Of a DNA stretch of 41,930 nt, positions 7,870-17,712 are shown piece by piece. The notes beneath the pieces are model-generated. The model was not told the DNA's origin and did not search any database. It saw only the letters and a program-made list of their open reading frames with translations. The stretch spans positions 1 through 41,930 of the forward strand of contig JAGXSV010000036.1 in the NCBI GenBank assembly GCA_018333605.1, read 5' to 3'. A program made the position numbers and the translations under genes. The DNA comes from Hydrogenophaga sp. GTDB taxonomy: Bacteria; Pseudomonadota; Gammaproteobacteria; Burkholderiales; Burkholderiaceae_C. Position 1 is the stretch's first letter. Each line of letters begins with the position of its first letter.

Positions 7870-8496
7870 GTGAAATCGAGCGATGCCTCCACTGAAATCC
7901 GGGTGGCTGTGCTCGGCGAGTGGGTGCCTTCACCGCTTGCCGACTTGCTGGCGTTGCAGCGCGCCGAAGAGCCAGAGACCGCCACCGCCTTGATCGGATG
8001 CAGTTCCACAGCGCAGGCGCAGGAACTGCCGCACGATAACTTTGACTTGGCCCTGTCCACAGCCGCCTGGGAGTGGCCAGGCTGGGTGTGCGAGCCGTTG
8101 TGGCATGACACGCTGGCAGTCGCCGTCGCCAAGCGCTCGCACCTGCTGTCCTACCGTGAAGTGCCTCGCCAAGAGCTGCTCAAGCAGCCGTTGATCTGCG
8201 CGCAGTCAACGGCCGACGAGCCGTGGCGCGCGGTGGCGCATGGCCTGGTCGAGGATGCACCGCAGGGCCATGAGCAGACCGTCAGCACCTTCGACATGGC
8301 GATGACGCTCGTCTCCGCGGGCTACGGCATTGCCGTCGCACCCGCCGCGAGACTGACCTGCTACCTGCGTCGCGGCATCGCCGCGCGGCCATTGGCTGGC
8401 GCACCCATCATCGTGATGGCCTACCTGCTTCGCCCGTCCTCGTCCTTGACCGAGCCCCAGGAAAGATTCGCCCGCCGCGCGCGCTCCGTGTCCTGA
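7870..8496 (+). CDS. Stand-alone LysR substrate-binding domain protein
   Basis: A 208-residue protein that matches only the effector-binding half of LysR-type regulators: a periplasmic-binding-protein-like fold with blocks such as FDLALSTAAWEW, CEPLWHDTLAVAVAK, and MAMTLVSAGYGIAVAPAA. The N-terminal winged helix-turn-helix is absent. The start is a GTG with a strong GGAGG ribosome site, so it looks like a genuine gene, not a truncated one. It lacks a signal peptide and must be cytoplasmic. It is divergent from the XRE gene, and may act as a ligand-sensing partner or antagonist for a regulator; that is inference. Confidence 0.8.
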   Translation: MKSSDASTEIRVAVLGEWVPSPLADLLALQRAEEPETATALIGCSSTAQAQELPHDNFDLALSTAAWEWPGWVCEPLWHDTLAVAVAKRSHLLSYREVPRQELLKQPLICAQSTADEPWRAVAHGLVEDAPQGHEQTVSTFDMAMTLVSAGYGIAVAPAARLTCYLRRGIAARPLAGAPIIVMAYLLRPSSSLTEPQERFARRARSVS

Positions 8497-8528
8497 GACA
8501 GGGGCGCGCACTGCTGGGCGCTGGCGCG

Positions 8529-10385
8529 CTACGCAAACGCCACCTGCTGCGGGGACCACTCGCTTTCCTTCACCGTCGTGCTCACCGCCATGATGATCTT
8601 GTCGAGATTTGTGGCACTGACGCTTTCCAGAGCCGAGCCGCCGCGCAGCTTCGCGCGCGGCTGCAGGAGCGCGTTGTAGATCTGCCAAGGGTCGGCGCCC
8701 CTGGTCAGCTTGAGGACCGCCTGGATCAGCGCGTGCTTGACCGGATCGAGATGCCAATCCGGCACGCGCTGACCACGGTTGCCCAGGTTCAGCGCCAGCA
8801 GGTTGCCGGCCTTGATCTCGTAGCTGATCCACCGGCGGGACTTGCCCGCCATCTTCGCGTACTCGGCGACTGGCAGGTTGTGTGGTGCCTCGAAGACATC
8901 GACCAGTTCCATCCGCTGGCGCTGTATGTCGGACAGCGGTTCCTCCATGACGGAACGCGGCAACGGCACTGCGGGCAGCCGATGCGTCTCGGCTGACACC
9001 AGTGGCATCGCGTCTCCCGGCCTGGTCACGATCAGGAGCGGCGCCGACGCGGCCGCTGGTTTGGGTGGCGCACTCGCGGCTTCCTCATCCGAGAGGACGG
9101 GCACGCCCTCCAAATGAATGGTGAGCGGCATGCTCGCTGCCTCGACCATGTTCTGCTCGAAGAGATCGAGCCGGTCGGCCCAATCCTGCATCATCCGCCG
9201 CCGCTGCTCGACGTACTCGGCGTGGTTGTAGGTGGCACTGACCTTGTTGGGATCGACGTGCGAGAGTTGCGCGTCCACCCACACCTTCGGGTAGCCGATC
9301 TCGTTGAGCGCGGTGGACATCGTGCCCCGGATGCCGTGCCCGGTCAGCAGGTCGCGATAGCCCATGCGCTTGAGCGCGCCGTTGAGCGTGTTCTCGCTCA
9401 TGCGCTTCTTCAACTCGCTGTCGTGGCGGAACAGATAGTGCTGGGCCGGTTTGAGCTGTTCGAGCAGGTGCCGGACGATCTCAATGGCCTGCACCGACAG
9501 CGGCACGATGTAGGGTGGAATGTCCTTGGGCAACTGGCGCTTCCTGCGCATGTCCACCTGGAGCTGCTTCACGACCTCGGGCGGGATGATCCAGAGGCCG
9601 CGATCGAGGTCGAACTGATCCGGCGTCGCCAGGCGCAGCTCGCCCGTGCGCACGCCGGTGAATAGCAGCAGCCGCAGACCGAGCTGGGTCTGCAGCCGGC
9701 CACGATACTTGCGCAGGCGCTGCAACAGCTTCGGCAACTCGGCCATGCGCAGGAACGGGTTGTGGTTCACCGGGGGCAGCGGCAGCGCCACCACGTCGAG
9801 GTCGGAAGCCGGGTTCTGCTCCAGGCCCGGCACGACCACCAGCGCGTAGCGGAACATCTGGTTGAACCACGTCCTGACTTTCTCGGCGACGGAGAGCGCC
9901 TTGCGCCGCTCGATCCTGGCGATCACTTCCAGCAGGTCAGGGCGTTTGATGTCGTAGATCGAGCGCTTGCCCAGCAAGGGCAGCACATCCTTGGCGAAGA
10001 CGCGAGGGAGGATCGAGAGGGTGGTCTGCCGGCCCTTCTTGAGGCCGAGTTCGCGGTGGGCAAGCCACTTCTTGTAGATCGCCTCGAAGGTGTTTTCACC
10101 GGCGAGTTTGACCGCGGCGCGCTTTTGCTTGCGGTGAAGGCGCGGGTTGATGTCCTTGGCCACCAAGGCGCGCGCCTCGTCACGCAGGGCGCGTGCCTCA
10201 CGAAGGGACACCTCGGGATAGGTGCCCAGCGACATGCGCTTGGGCTCCTTCATCCAGTAGTAACGGAAGTGCCAGCTCTTGCTGCCCGTGGCCGTCACGG
10301 CCAGGGAGAGACCATCGATGTCTGGAAGTGTGTAGGCCTTGCCGGTGGCTTTGGCTTGGCGGACCACCAAGTCTGAGAGTGCCAT
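8529..10385 (-). CDS. ICE tyrosine integrase (P4-like, IntB type)
   Basis: A 618-residue site-specific recombinase that would integrate and excise the ICE at tRNA-Gly. Residues 1-100 form the DUF4102 arm-binding domain, about 100-200 the core-binding domain, and 225-400 the catalytic domain with R246 (TGVRTGELR), H350 and R353 (HGIRG), H376 (LSHVD) and nucleophile Y386 (SATYNH). All catalytic residues are present. The remaining 220 residues are an extension: a Pro/Ala linker, then at about 495-590 a helix-turn-helix-like segment followed by a block resembling the MbcA/ParS/Xre C-terminal domain. Long integrases of about 620-660 residues are usual in clc-type ICEs. It is transcribed away from the tRNA into the element. 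Confidence 0.93.
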   Translation of the reverse strand: MALSDLVVRQAKATGKAYTLPDIDGLSLAVTATGSKSWHFRYYWMKEPKRMSLGTYPEVSLREARALRDEARALVAKDINPRLHRKQKRAAVKLAGENTFEAIYKKWLAHRELGLKKGRQTTLSILPRVFAKDVLPLLGKRSIYDIKRPDLLEVIARIERRKALSVAEKVRTWFNQMFRYALVVVPGLEQNPASDLDVVALPLPPVNHNPFLRMAELPKLLQRLRKYRGRLQTQLGLRLLLFTGVRTGELRLATPDQFDLDRGLWIIPPEVVKQLQVDMRRKRQLPKDIPPYIVPLSVQAIEIVRHLLEQLKPAQHYLFRHDSELKKRMSENTLNGALKRMGYRDLLTGHGIRGTMSTALNEIGYPKVWVDAQLSHVDPNKVSATYNHAEYVEQRRRMMQDWADRLDLFEQNMVEAASMPLTIHLEGVPVLSDEEAASAPPKPAAASAPLLIVTRPGDAMPLVSAETHRLPAVPLPRSVMEEPLSDIQRQRMELVDVFEAPHNLPVAEYAKMAGKSRRWISYEIKAGNLLALNLGNRGQRVPDWHLDPVKHALIQAVLKLTRGADPWQIYNALLQPRAKLRGGSALESVSATNLDKIIMAVSTTVKESEWSPQQVAFA

Positions 10386-10393
10386 GCTCTAGC

Positions 10394-10412
10394 TCCTGAA
10401 CATGAGTCAGGA
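10394..10412. repeat. Inverted repeat just upstream of integrase start
   Basis: TCCTGA at 10394-10399 and TCAGGA at 10407-10412 form a perfect 6-bp inverted repeat with a 7-base spacer, starting 9 bp before the integrase ATG on the minus strand. It overlaps where the integrase ribosome site would be and may be an operator or an RNA hairpin that limits integrase translation. Confidence 0.4.
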
Positions 10413-10474
10413 ACCAGATGCTTAACCCATCGACCTCAGCGCCCTAGCAACAATCCGGAAGCCGTCGTGCCCGC

Positions 10475-10497
10475 AAAAATGGACACAAAAATGGACA
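10475..10497. repeat. Direct repeats near the attachment site
   Basis: AAAAATGGACA occurs twice, at 10475-10485 and 10487-10497, with a 12-bp period. The repeats lie between the integrase gene and the tRNA-Gly end, where arm-type integrase sites or excisionase sites are usually placed. Function is inferred from position. Confidence 0.45.
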
Positions 10498-10623
10498 TAA
10501 ACGTCGTGGCTTCAGGTGGATTTCCGTGGAGCCCACTGGAACATCGAGGTGTCGAAAACTCAAACAGAATCAACGACTTACGATGCCTCTTGGACTTCCT
10601 CAGAATTCCCTGGAACGATGCAG

Positions 10624-10697
10624 TGGAGCGGGTGAAGGGAATCGAACCCTCGTATGAAGCTTGGGAAGCTGCCGTTCTACCATTGAACTACACCCGC
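10624..10697 (-). tRNA. tRNA-Gly(UCC), ICE attachment site
   Basis: The minus strand reads GCGGGTG at its 5' end and closes with CACCCGC, then T and an encoded CCA (10624-10626). The anticodon loop gives UCC, decoding GGA. The T-arm is GAGGGTTCGATTCCCTT. The integrase lies 238 bp from the 3' end, so the 3' part of this gene is the expected attachment site. The gene is complete, so integration has kept it functional. The matching direct repeat at the other ICE end is not in the window. Confidence 0.95.
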
Positions 10698-10707
10698 ACG
10701 GTCCGCG

Positions 10708-10713
10708 ATCATA
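10708..10713 (-). promoter_or_regulatory. Putative -10 box of tRNA-Gly promoter
   Basis: On the minus strand TATGAT lies ten bases upstream of the mature tRNA 5' end and is followed by a GC-rich discriminator, which is usual for stable-RNA promoters under stringent control. The -35 candidate (GCGCCA with 17-bp spacing) matches the consensus poorly. Confidence 0.4.
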
Positions 10714-10861
10714 CCCGAGCGCATCCCCTCTGGCGCCGGAATGGGGTTTGAATTCGGGGGGTGTTGAATGCACTGAGTTTGTGCTTCCATAGCTCAAAGG
10801 CACACCCCCCGGCTTGATCAGATACCCATGTCGGTCGGATCCAGCATTGGGGGCGATCCGT

Positions 10862-11045
10862 TCAGCAGACCTCGCAGGCGGCCAGTGCGTTCAGCACCGA
10901 GCGCTGTGTTTCAAGGCTCAGGTAGTCCAGCAAAACGCGGGTGCGCTGCGGCATGAGCTTGCGATTGGGCAGCGCGGCATACAGCGTGAAACGCCCGGCG
11001 ATCCAGGGGCTGAGCACTCGTACCAGCCTGCTGCTGGCCAGGTGC
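10862..11045 (-). pseudogene. C-terminal fragment of a LysR-type regulator
   Basis: On the minus strand a frame reads HLASSRLVRVLSPW, then IAGRFTLYAALPNRKLMPQR, and ends in a normal LysR C-terminus with stop at 10862-10864. Only about 60 residues remain. Upstream of it, at about 11040, the sequence switches to a DUF4148 gene on the other strand, so the fragment is the product of a deletion or rearrangement and cannot be functional. Confidence 0.75.
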
Positions 11046-11220
11046 CCTTTCCGCTGGGCACGCTTTGGCTGCCGACACCGATGCCCCCAAGACCCGCGAT
11101 CAGGTTCGCGCTGAACTGCGCGAAGCGCAGCGCACGGGTGACATCGTGGCCGGAGGTGAGTCGGGCCAGAAGCTGAACGAACTCAGCCCCAACCGCTACC
11201 CCGCCAAAGCGACCAACTGA
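11039..11220 (+). pseudogene. 3' part of a DUF4148 protein gene
   Basis: The frame reads GALSAGHALAADTDAPKTRD, then QVRAELREAQRTGD, and ends LNELSPNRYPAKATN with stop at 11218-11220. DUF4148 proteins are small secreted proteins, common in Burkholderiales, with a signal peptide ending in an AxA site, a conserved TRxQVxAEL block and a NELSPNRYP end. The start codon and the first part of the signal peptide are missing, replaced by the LysR fragment. A terminator follows at 11269. Confidence 0.75.
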
Positions 11221-11268
11221 ATGGCGCTCATCCCCTGACTTCAGGCGCGGGATGCTGCGTTGACTTCC

Positions 11269-11307
11269 AAAACGGCCGGTTGACCTAACAGTCAACCGGC
11301 CGTTTTT
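11269..11307. terminator. Rho-independent terminator
   Basis: ACGGCCGGTTGAC and its perfect complement flank a six-base loop (CTAACA), preceded by A residues and followed by TTTTT, so it can work in both directions. It lies between the DUF4148 fragment and the cupin gene. Confidence 0.9.
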
Positions 11308-11396
11308 GTTCCTATGGTTCCCAGGTTGCCGACTTGACAGACGAAGCATCAAGCCACCATCTGGTACAACCGGGCCACCCTTTTCAGGAGCCCGCG

Positions 11397-11780
11397 ATGA
11401 GTGTTTTCAATAAAGTGGTGCTGTACACCGATGCCGATGGTCGCGCAAAATTTCGCGACGAAACCGTGGCCTTATCCGAGGGCACGCCTGCGGCCCAGCT
11501 GTCGCCGCTGATGCCTTCTGGTGGCTATCAGCTGCGGCACAGTCCGGTGGGTTTTCGCAGCCAGTTCCACTGCACCGGCACACCGCAGTGGTTGTTTGTG
11601 TTGCAAGGGAAGATGGAGATCGGCCTGCAGGACGGCAGTTCGCGCTTGTTCGGTCCCGGCGACCATTTTTATTCGGCTGACACCCTGCCGGCAGGCGCAG
11701 AGTTTGATTCCAACGTGCACGGTCACTGGAGCCGGCAGGTGGGTGAGGAACCGCTGGTGACCCTGTTTGTCCGGGGTTGA
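11397..11780 (+). CDS. Cupin-fold protein
   Basis: A 127-residue cytoplasmic protein made of a single small cupin barrel. The central part shows the cupin pattern: HCTGTPQWLFVLQGKMEIG with the LQGKMEI turn, then PGDHFYSADTLPAGAEFDSN. The metal-binding set is incomplete compared with classic cupins (one His near the first motif, one in GDHF), so catalytic activity cannot be assumed. An AGGAG site precedes the ATG. It stands alone between a terminator and a convergent gene. Members close to this one have no known function. Confidence 0.75.
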   Translation: MSVFNKVVLYTDADGRAKFRDETVALSEGTPAAQLSPLMPSGGYQLRHSPVGFRSQFHCTGTPQWLFVLQGKMEIGLQDGSSRLFGPGDHFYSADTLPAGAEFDSNVHGHWSRQVGEEPLVTLFVRG

Positions 11781-11842
11781 AAAGTGTGGCCCTGACGAGG
11801 AGCGGCTTGTCTCAAGGCCATGGACAGCAGGTTTCAGTGCTG

Positions 11843-12937
11843 TCAAGCCGGTTCGGGCAAGCGCAGGCGCAGCAGTGCGCGCACAAAACCGTGGTCGCTG
11901 CGGCTGCGGTCGCGGCCCTCAAACAGGTGATCGTTGAATACTTCCACGCGCCGCACGTCGCCAATGGACGATCGGCTGGTGGCCACAAATTCTTCGCTCA
12001 CCAGCACTTGATCCAGCACTTCCGGGTAGCCCTGGTGGATGTGTGAGTACGCCACGTCGCGGCGCAGCGCGGCCTCCCCCTGCACGTCCCAGGCGCTGAA
12101 CATCGCGTTGTCTCGCGCCCCCTTGTCGTAGGCCGTCTGCGAGGTGGCCGCAATCAATTGCGTGGTGACGCTGTGCGGGCTGTCGTTCAGGTCGCCCATG
12201 AGCACCACCGGCAAGCGGGTTCGGTGCAGCATTTCCACCACTTTCAGGCGCAGTGCCAGTGCTTCGCTGGCCCGCATGATGAGCGAGCGCAGCGAGGCCA
12301 CAGCCTGCACCGCCGGGTCGACGGGGTCTTCCAGGGGCTGGCCGCTGGCGTCCTGCAAAAATTTGGGCCGCTTGGACTTGAGGTGGGTGGTGATGAAGGC
12401 CACCGGCTGGCCGTGTTTCATGCGCAGCGTGGCCAGCAGGGGCGGGCGCTCAAAGCGGGTGTGCGGGCCCAGGCCCGGCACATCCACCATGGCGGCGGCG
12501 GGAAAGTCGATCAGCGACTCGATCGACTCCACCTTCAGCCGCGTCACGATGCCCACACGCGGTGTGCCTTGTGCGCCATGTTGGCCTGGACCGTTCTCTG
12601 CGCCGGGAACACCCACAAAACCATATTGCAGCCCGCTGCGCGCAATGGCGGCGCGCAGGGCCACCTCGTCCCAAACCTCTTGCACTGCCAGCACGTCGGC
12701 ATTGAGCACCTTGATGCGCTCACCCAGCCAGTCGACCTTGCGCTCAAACTCGGCCTGGCTGTAAGGGGCTTGGCCGTCGTAGAAGTGCCGCCCGGGTTGC
12801 GCCAGGTTCAACACATTCGCTGTGGCGACCATGAGGGTGGCAAAGCGTGGCGGCAGATGCGGCAACGCCCCGTTGCCAGCAAGGGCAGACGGGGCGTTGA
12901 CGGGGGCGGCGGGCTCAAGTGAGGGTTCGTTCGTCAT
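11843..12937 (-). CDS. Endonuclease/exonuclease/phosphatase family protein
   Basis: A 364-residue protein of the EEP (DNase I-like) superfamily. Visible catalytic blocks are VATANVLNL near residue 38, ADVLAVQEVWDE (metal-binding Glu), FITTHLKSK, VVLMGDLND (Asp/Asn pair) and SDHGFV at the C-terminus (catalytic His). No signal peptide or membrane segment is seen, so it is probably cytoplasmic. The substrate (DNA, RNA, phosphoester) cannot be told. The start at 12937 begins MTNEPS; the longer frame to 13597 lies over intergenic repeat and rhlE and is rejected. It is downstream of rhlE in the same direction, 154 bp away, with a palindromic repeat between. Confidence 0.85.
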   Translation of the reverse strand: MTNEPSLEPAAPVNAPSALAGNGALPHLPPRFATLMVATANVLNLAQPGRHFYDGQAPYSQAEFERKVDWLGERIKVLNADVLAVQEVWDEVALRAAIARSGLQYGFVGVPGAENGPGQHGAQGTPRVGIVTRLKVESIESLIDFPAAAMVDVPGLGPHTRFERPPLLATLRMKHGQPVAFITTHLKSKRPKFLQDASGQPLEDPVDPAVQAVASLRSLIMRASEALALRLKVVEMLHRTRLPVVLMGDLNDSPHSVTTQLIAATSQTAYDKGARDNAMFSAWDVQGEAALRRDVAYSHIHQGYPEVLDQVLVSEEFVATSRSSIGDVRRVEVFNDHLFEGRDRSRSDHGFVRALLRLRLPEPA

Positions 12938-13014
12938 CGGCCCACTGTAGCCCGAAGTCGTCCATCTCGAAGGACAAAAATCGCTCAGAAGGAGAAGGAA
13001 AGCCACCCGGAACA

Positions 13015-13086
13015 CCGCGGAACTGGCTCCGCCAGGCCGCAGGTGTGGCCCCCTTGGGGGGTGACGCCGCAGGCGGCGCGGGGGGA
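13015..13086 (+). repeat. REP-like palindromic intergenic repeat, copy 1
   Basis: The segment contains two adjacent palindromes, GGCTCCGCCAGGCCGCAGG-type and GCCGCAGGCGGC, with a CCCCCTTGGGGGG core between. It matches, in reverse orientation, the segment at 16831-16909 over nearly its whole length. It lies between rhlE and the EEP-family gene, next to the rhlE stop codon, and may form the 3' end structure of the rhlE transcript. Confidence 0.75.
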
Positions 13087-13091
13087 ATCTA

Positions 13092-14909
13092 TCAACGAAT
13101 CCGGCCGTAGTTGGTGCGCAGTGGGTCGGCGGGGCCGCCACGCGGTGCGTCGTTGTTGCGGCCTGGGCCGCCACGGCCTTGACCCTGGCCCGAGCGGTTG
13201 TTGCGCGCGCCACGGCTGCCCAGCGAGTCGATGCTGGTGCGCAACGGGTCGGGCTGACCACCCGGGGCTGCAGCGCGTGGACGCGGTTCGCGGATGCGCA
13301 GGCTGCCCAGGTGGGCATTCGGACCCGGCTGGCGCTCGGCACCGCCTTCTCCACGGGCCGGGTTGCGGTCGCCGCGCTCGGGGCGGTCACCCCGGTCCAT
13401 GCGGTCGCCCTGAGCCTGACGGGGCGGGCGCTGGCCTTGTGCACCGCTGCGGTTACCACCGGGGTTGCGCGGCTGGCCATTGCCACCGCCGGTGTTGCCT
13501 TGAGGCCGCTGACCACCACCCTGCGGGCGGCGGCCTTCTGTGCGTTGGCCTTCAGGCTGGCCGCCATCATCGGCGGGGCGGTGGCGCTGCCCACCACCGT
13601 TGCCGCGGCCTTGCGGTGCGTCGGCTTTCTTCTCGCGCACGCGCTGCATCATTTCTGTGCGCGCGGCCTTGGCGGCCGCAGCCATCACGTCGCGGCTCGG
13701 CGGCTTGCCCGCGCCGCCCCAGATGGTCTGGCGGCCCATGGCGATGGGCTCGGCCTTTTCACCCGGCTCGGGCATGAACTCGGGGAACATCTGCACCGGA
13801 ATCTGCTGCTTGGTGAAGCGCTCGATGTCCATCATGAAGCCTTCTTCGTCCAGGCTCACCAGGTTGACGGCTTCACCGCTCTTGCCCGCGCGGCCGGTGC
13901 GGCCGATGCGGTGCACATAGTCTTCGCTGACGTTCGGGATTTCGTAGTTCACCACGTGCGGCAGCTCGTCGATGTCGATGCCGCGCGCCGCGATGTCGGT
14001 CGCCACCAGGGCGCGGATGTCGCCGCTCTTGAAGCCGGCCAGCGCCTGGGTGCGGGCACCCTGGCTCTTGTTGCCGTGCAAGGCCATGGCCTGGATGCCG
14101 TTTTTGGTCAGAAACTCGGCCACGTTGTTGGCGCCAAACTTGGTGCGGGTAAATACCAGCACCTGGCTCCAGTTGTGCTCATTGATGATGTGCACCAGCA
14201 AGGCTTTTTTCTTGCCGCGACCCACTGGGTGGATCACCTGGGTGATGCGCTGCACCGTGGTGTTGCGCGGGGTCACCTGGATGCTCAGTGGATCCTTGAG
14301 CAGGTTGTTGGCCAGATCGCGAATTTCGTCGCTGAAGGTGGCCGAGAACAGCAGGCTCTGTTTTTCTTTGGGCACCAGGGCCAGGATTTTCTTCACGTCG
14401 TGAATGAAACCCATGTCGAGCATGCGGTCGGCCTCGTCCAGTACCAGCATCTGCACGCCGGCGAGGTCCAGGAAACCTTGTTGCTGCAGGTCGAGCAGGC
14501 GGCCCGGGGTGGCCACCAAGATGTCAACACCGCGTTTCATGGCGTTGATCTGCGGATTCATGCCCACGCCGCCAAAGATGACGGTGGAGGTCAGCGAGAG
14601 GTGTTTGCCGTAGGTGCGCACCGACTCTTCGACCTGGGCCGCGAGTTCACGCGTGGGGGTGAGCACCAGGGCGCGGATGGCCACGCCGCCGAAGCGATTT
14701 TTGGCGCGCTCACCCACGCTCAGGCGGTGCAGCATGGGCAAGGTGAAGGCAGCGGTTTTGCCGGTGCCCGTCTGGGCGCCACCGAGCAGGTCGCGCCCAG
14801 CCAGCACGGCGGGAATCGCCTCGGTCTGGATGGGGGTGGGGGTTTCGTAGCCGTGCTCGCGCACAGCTTGCACGATGGCCGGAGCCAATTTCAGATCGTC
14901 GAAGTTCAT
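13092..14909 (-). CDS. rhlE: DEAD-box ATP-dependent RNA helicase RhlE
   Basis: A 605-residue RNA helicase. The core (about residues 1-385) has all motifs: Q motif [10 protein letters not shown], Walker [46 protein letters not shown] and [10 protein letters not shown]. The rest is a low-complexity tail rich in Gly, Arg, Gln, Asn and Pro, with DPLRT occurring twice near the end. Such tails bind RNA and can drive condensation. RhlE family members act in ribosome assembly and RNA decay, especially in the cold. The start at 14909 ([10 protein letters not shown]) is the normal family start. It is divergent from ettA. Confidence 0.95.
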   Translation of the reverse strand: MNFDDLKLAPAIVQAVREHGYETPTPIQTEAIPAVLAGRDLLGGAQTGTGKTAAFTLPMLHRLSVGERAKNRFGGVAIRALVLTPTRELAAQVEESVRTYGKHLSLTSTVIFGGVGMNPQINAMKRGVDILVATPGRLLDLQQQGFLDLAGVQMLVLDEADRMLDMGFIHDVKKILALVPKEKQSLLFSATFSDEIRDLANNLLKDPLSIQVTPRNTTVQRITQVIHPVGRGKKKALLVHIINEHNWSQVLVFTRTKFGANNVAEFLTKNGIQAMALHGNKSQGARTQALAGFKSGDIRALVATDIAARGIDIDELPHVVNYEIPNVSEDYVHRIGRTGRAGKSGEAVNLVSLDEEGFMMDIERFTKQQIPVQMFPEFMPEPGEKAEPIAMGRQTIWGGAGKPPSRDVMAAAAKAARTEMMQRVREKKADAPQGRGNGGGQRHRPADDGGQPEGQRTEGRRPQGGGQRPQGNTGGGNGQPRNPGGNRSGAQGQRPPRQAQGDRMDRGDRPERGDRNPARGEGGAERQPGPNAHLGSLRIREPRPRAAAPGGQPDPLRTSIDSLGSRGARNNRSGQGQGRGGPGRNNDAPRGGPADPLRTNYGRIR

Positions 14910-15164
14910 TGCTTGATGAGGCGCCCTTCCAGGGCGCTGGGGGCATCGGCCACTCCAGTTGCCGCTTCCGTGTGAGGAGCAGCGCCTGGCCAGTCTGGGG
15001 CAGATGGATTCAAGAGTTTGGTGGCAACAAATGGTTTGTGCACACCCCAGCAAAGGGCTGGTGTTGAGCCAACTGAAGTGCTCAACAACCCGCATTGTCG
15101 CATGCTGGGATAATCTTGGGTTAAGTGCCCATTCGGGCCGCACATTTCTCAGGCAAACACAGCA

Positions 15165-16826
<1,662 letters not shown>

Positions 16827-16830
16827 TGAC

Positions 16831-16909
16831 GCCCCCCGCGCCGCGCCTGCGGCGCGTCACCCCCCCACTGGGGGGCAATGCCTGCGGGCCGGCGGAGCCG
16901 GACCCGCGG
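16831..16909 (-). repeat. REP-like palindromic intergenic repeat, copy 2
   Basis: The reverse complement matches copy 1 (13015-13086): CCGCGG-like start, GGCTCCGCCGG, CCGCAGG, a C-run/G-run core, GTGACG, then CCGCAGGCGCGGCGCGGGGGG. It starts 5 bp after the ettA stop and can fold into two GC-rich hairpins, so it may terminate or protect the ettA mRNA. Confidence 0.75.
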
Positions 16910-16953
16910 CACTCCCGGTTTGACTCCCCTTCTTTCGATGGACGCTATTTCTG

Positions 16954-17523
16954 ATGACCGACGAGCAAGTTCTAGCCGACACCCGCCACTGGATCGAGAA
17001 GGCCGTGATTGGCTTGAACCTGTGTCCGTTTGCGCGTTCGGTCTATGTGAAAAACCAGGTGCGCATCGTGGTGAGTGCGGCGCGGCATCTGGATGCGTTC
17101 CTGGATGAGCTGGATCGGGAGCTGGACTTGCTGCAGGCCACGCCGGCCGACGATATTGACACCACGCTGCTGGTGCATCCCACGCTGTTTCCGGATTTCG
17201 AGGTGTTCAACGATTTTCAGAACGTGGTGGACGACGTGGTCGCCGAGCATGAGCTGGACGGTGTGATCCAGGTCGCCAGTTTTCACCCGCAGTTTCAGTT
17301 TGAAGGCACCACGCCGGACGACGTGACCAACTGCACCAACCGCGCGCCTTATCCCACGCTGCACTTGCTGCGCGAGGACAGCGTGGAGCGGGCTGTGGCG
17401 TCTGATGCGGGTGATGCCGAGCAGATTGTCGAGCGCAATTTGCAGACCTTGCGCTCTCTCGGTGCCGCAGGCTGGCAAGCGTTGTTCCAGAAGCCGGACG
17501 CTGGACAACCGCCCGCCGGTTGA
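16954..17523 (+). CDS. DUF1415 family protein
   Basis: A 189-residue protein matching DUF1415: the N-terminal WIEKAVIGLNLCPFARSV block (residues about 13-30), VHPTLFPDFEVFNDF in the middle, and IQVASFHPQFQFEGT followed by NRAPYPTLHLLREDSVERAV. The family is widespread in proteobacteria and has no established function; conserved Cys, His and Arg residues suggest an enzyme but this is not shown. No signal peptide or membrane segment. It is probably a single-gene transcript. Confidence 0.9.
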   Translation: MTDEQVLADTRHWIEKAVIGLNLCPFARSVYVKNQVRIVVSAARHLDAFLDELDRELDLLQATPADDIDTTLLVHPTLFPDFEVFNDFQNVVDDVVAEHELDGVIQVASFHPQFQFEGTTPDDVTNCTNRAPYPTLHLLREDSVERAVASDAGDAEQIVERNLQTLRSLGAAGWQALFQKPDAGQPPAG

Positions 17524-17542
17524 TTTGGCCCGGTGTTGTCTT

Positions 17543-17581
17543 CACGCCCCGCCCGCTTGCCGGAGAGGGCTGGGGTGAGGG
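17543..17581. repeat. GC-rich dispersed-repeat-like segment
   Basis: The sequence CTTGCCGGAGAGGGCTGGGGTGAGGGG is of the kind found scattered between genes of many proteobacteria as part of palindromic repeats. Only one arm is clear here, so the assignment rests on resemblance. The rest of 17524-17712 shows no gene. Confidence 0.35.
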
Positions 17582-17712
17582 GCCTCTGACCTCACAGAGC
17601 CGGATCAACAAGGTACGGTCCGGGCTGCAGCCCCACCCGGGCACATCAAAACCCGGTTTAGATCAACAGATTTCTTTTTGCATCGGCGGCCCGGCTTGCC
17701 AGGTTTGCTGCC

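Noticed and set aside
10467-10751. Short open frame across the tRNA-Gly gene
   Set aside because: It reads antisense through the tRNA and its product resembles nothing; such frames are commonly false gene calls at tRNA loci.
10755-10811. 10-bp inverted repeat CGGGGGGTGT / ACACCCCCCG
   Set aside because: The loop is 37 bases and no T-tract follows, so a terminator is not supported; it may be chance in GC-rich DNA.
11853-12922. Plus-strand open frames opposite the EEP-family gene
   Set aside because: They are shadows of the minus-strand gene, which has clear catalytic motifs.
17524-17712. Small gene between DUF1415 and the TAXI gene
   Set aside because: Frames are short and lie over repeat-like sequence, with no ribosome site or family similarity.
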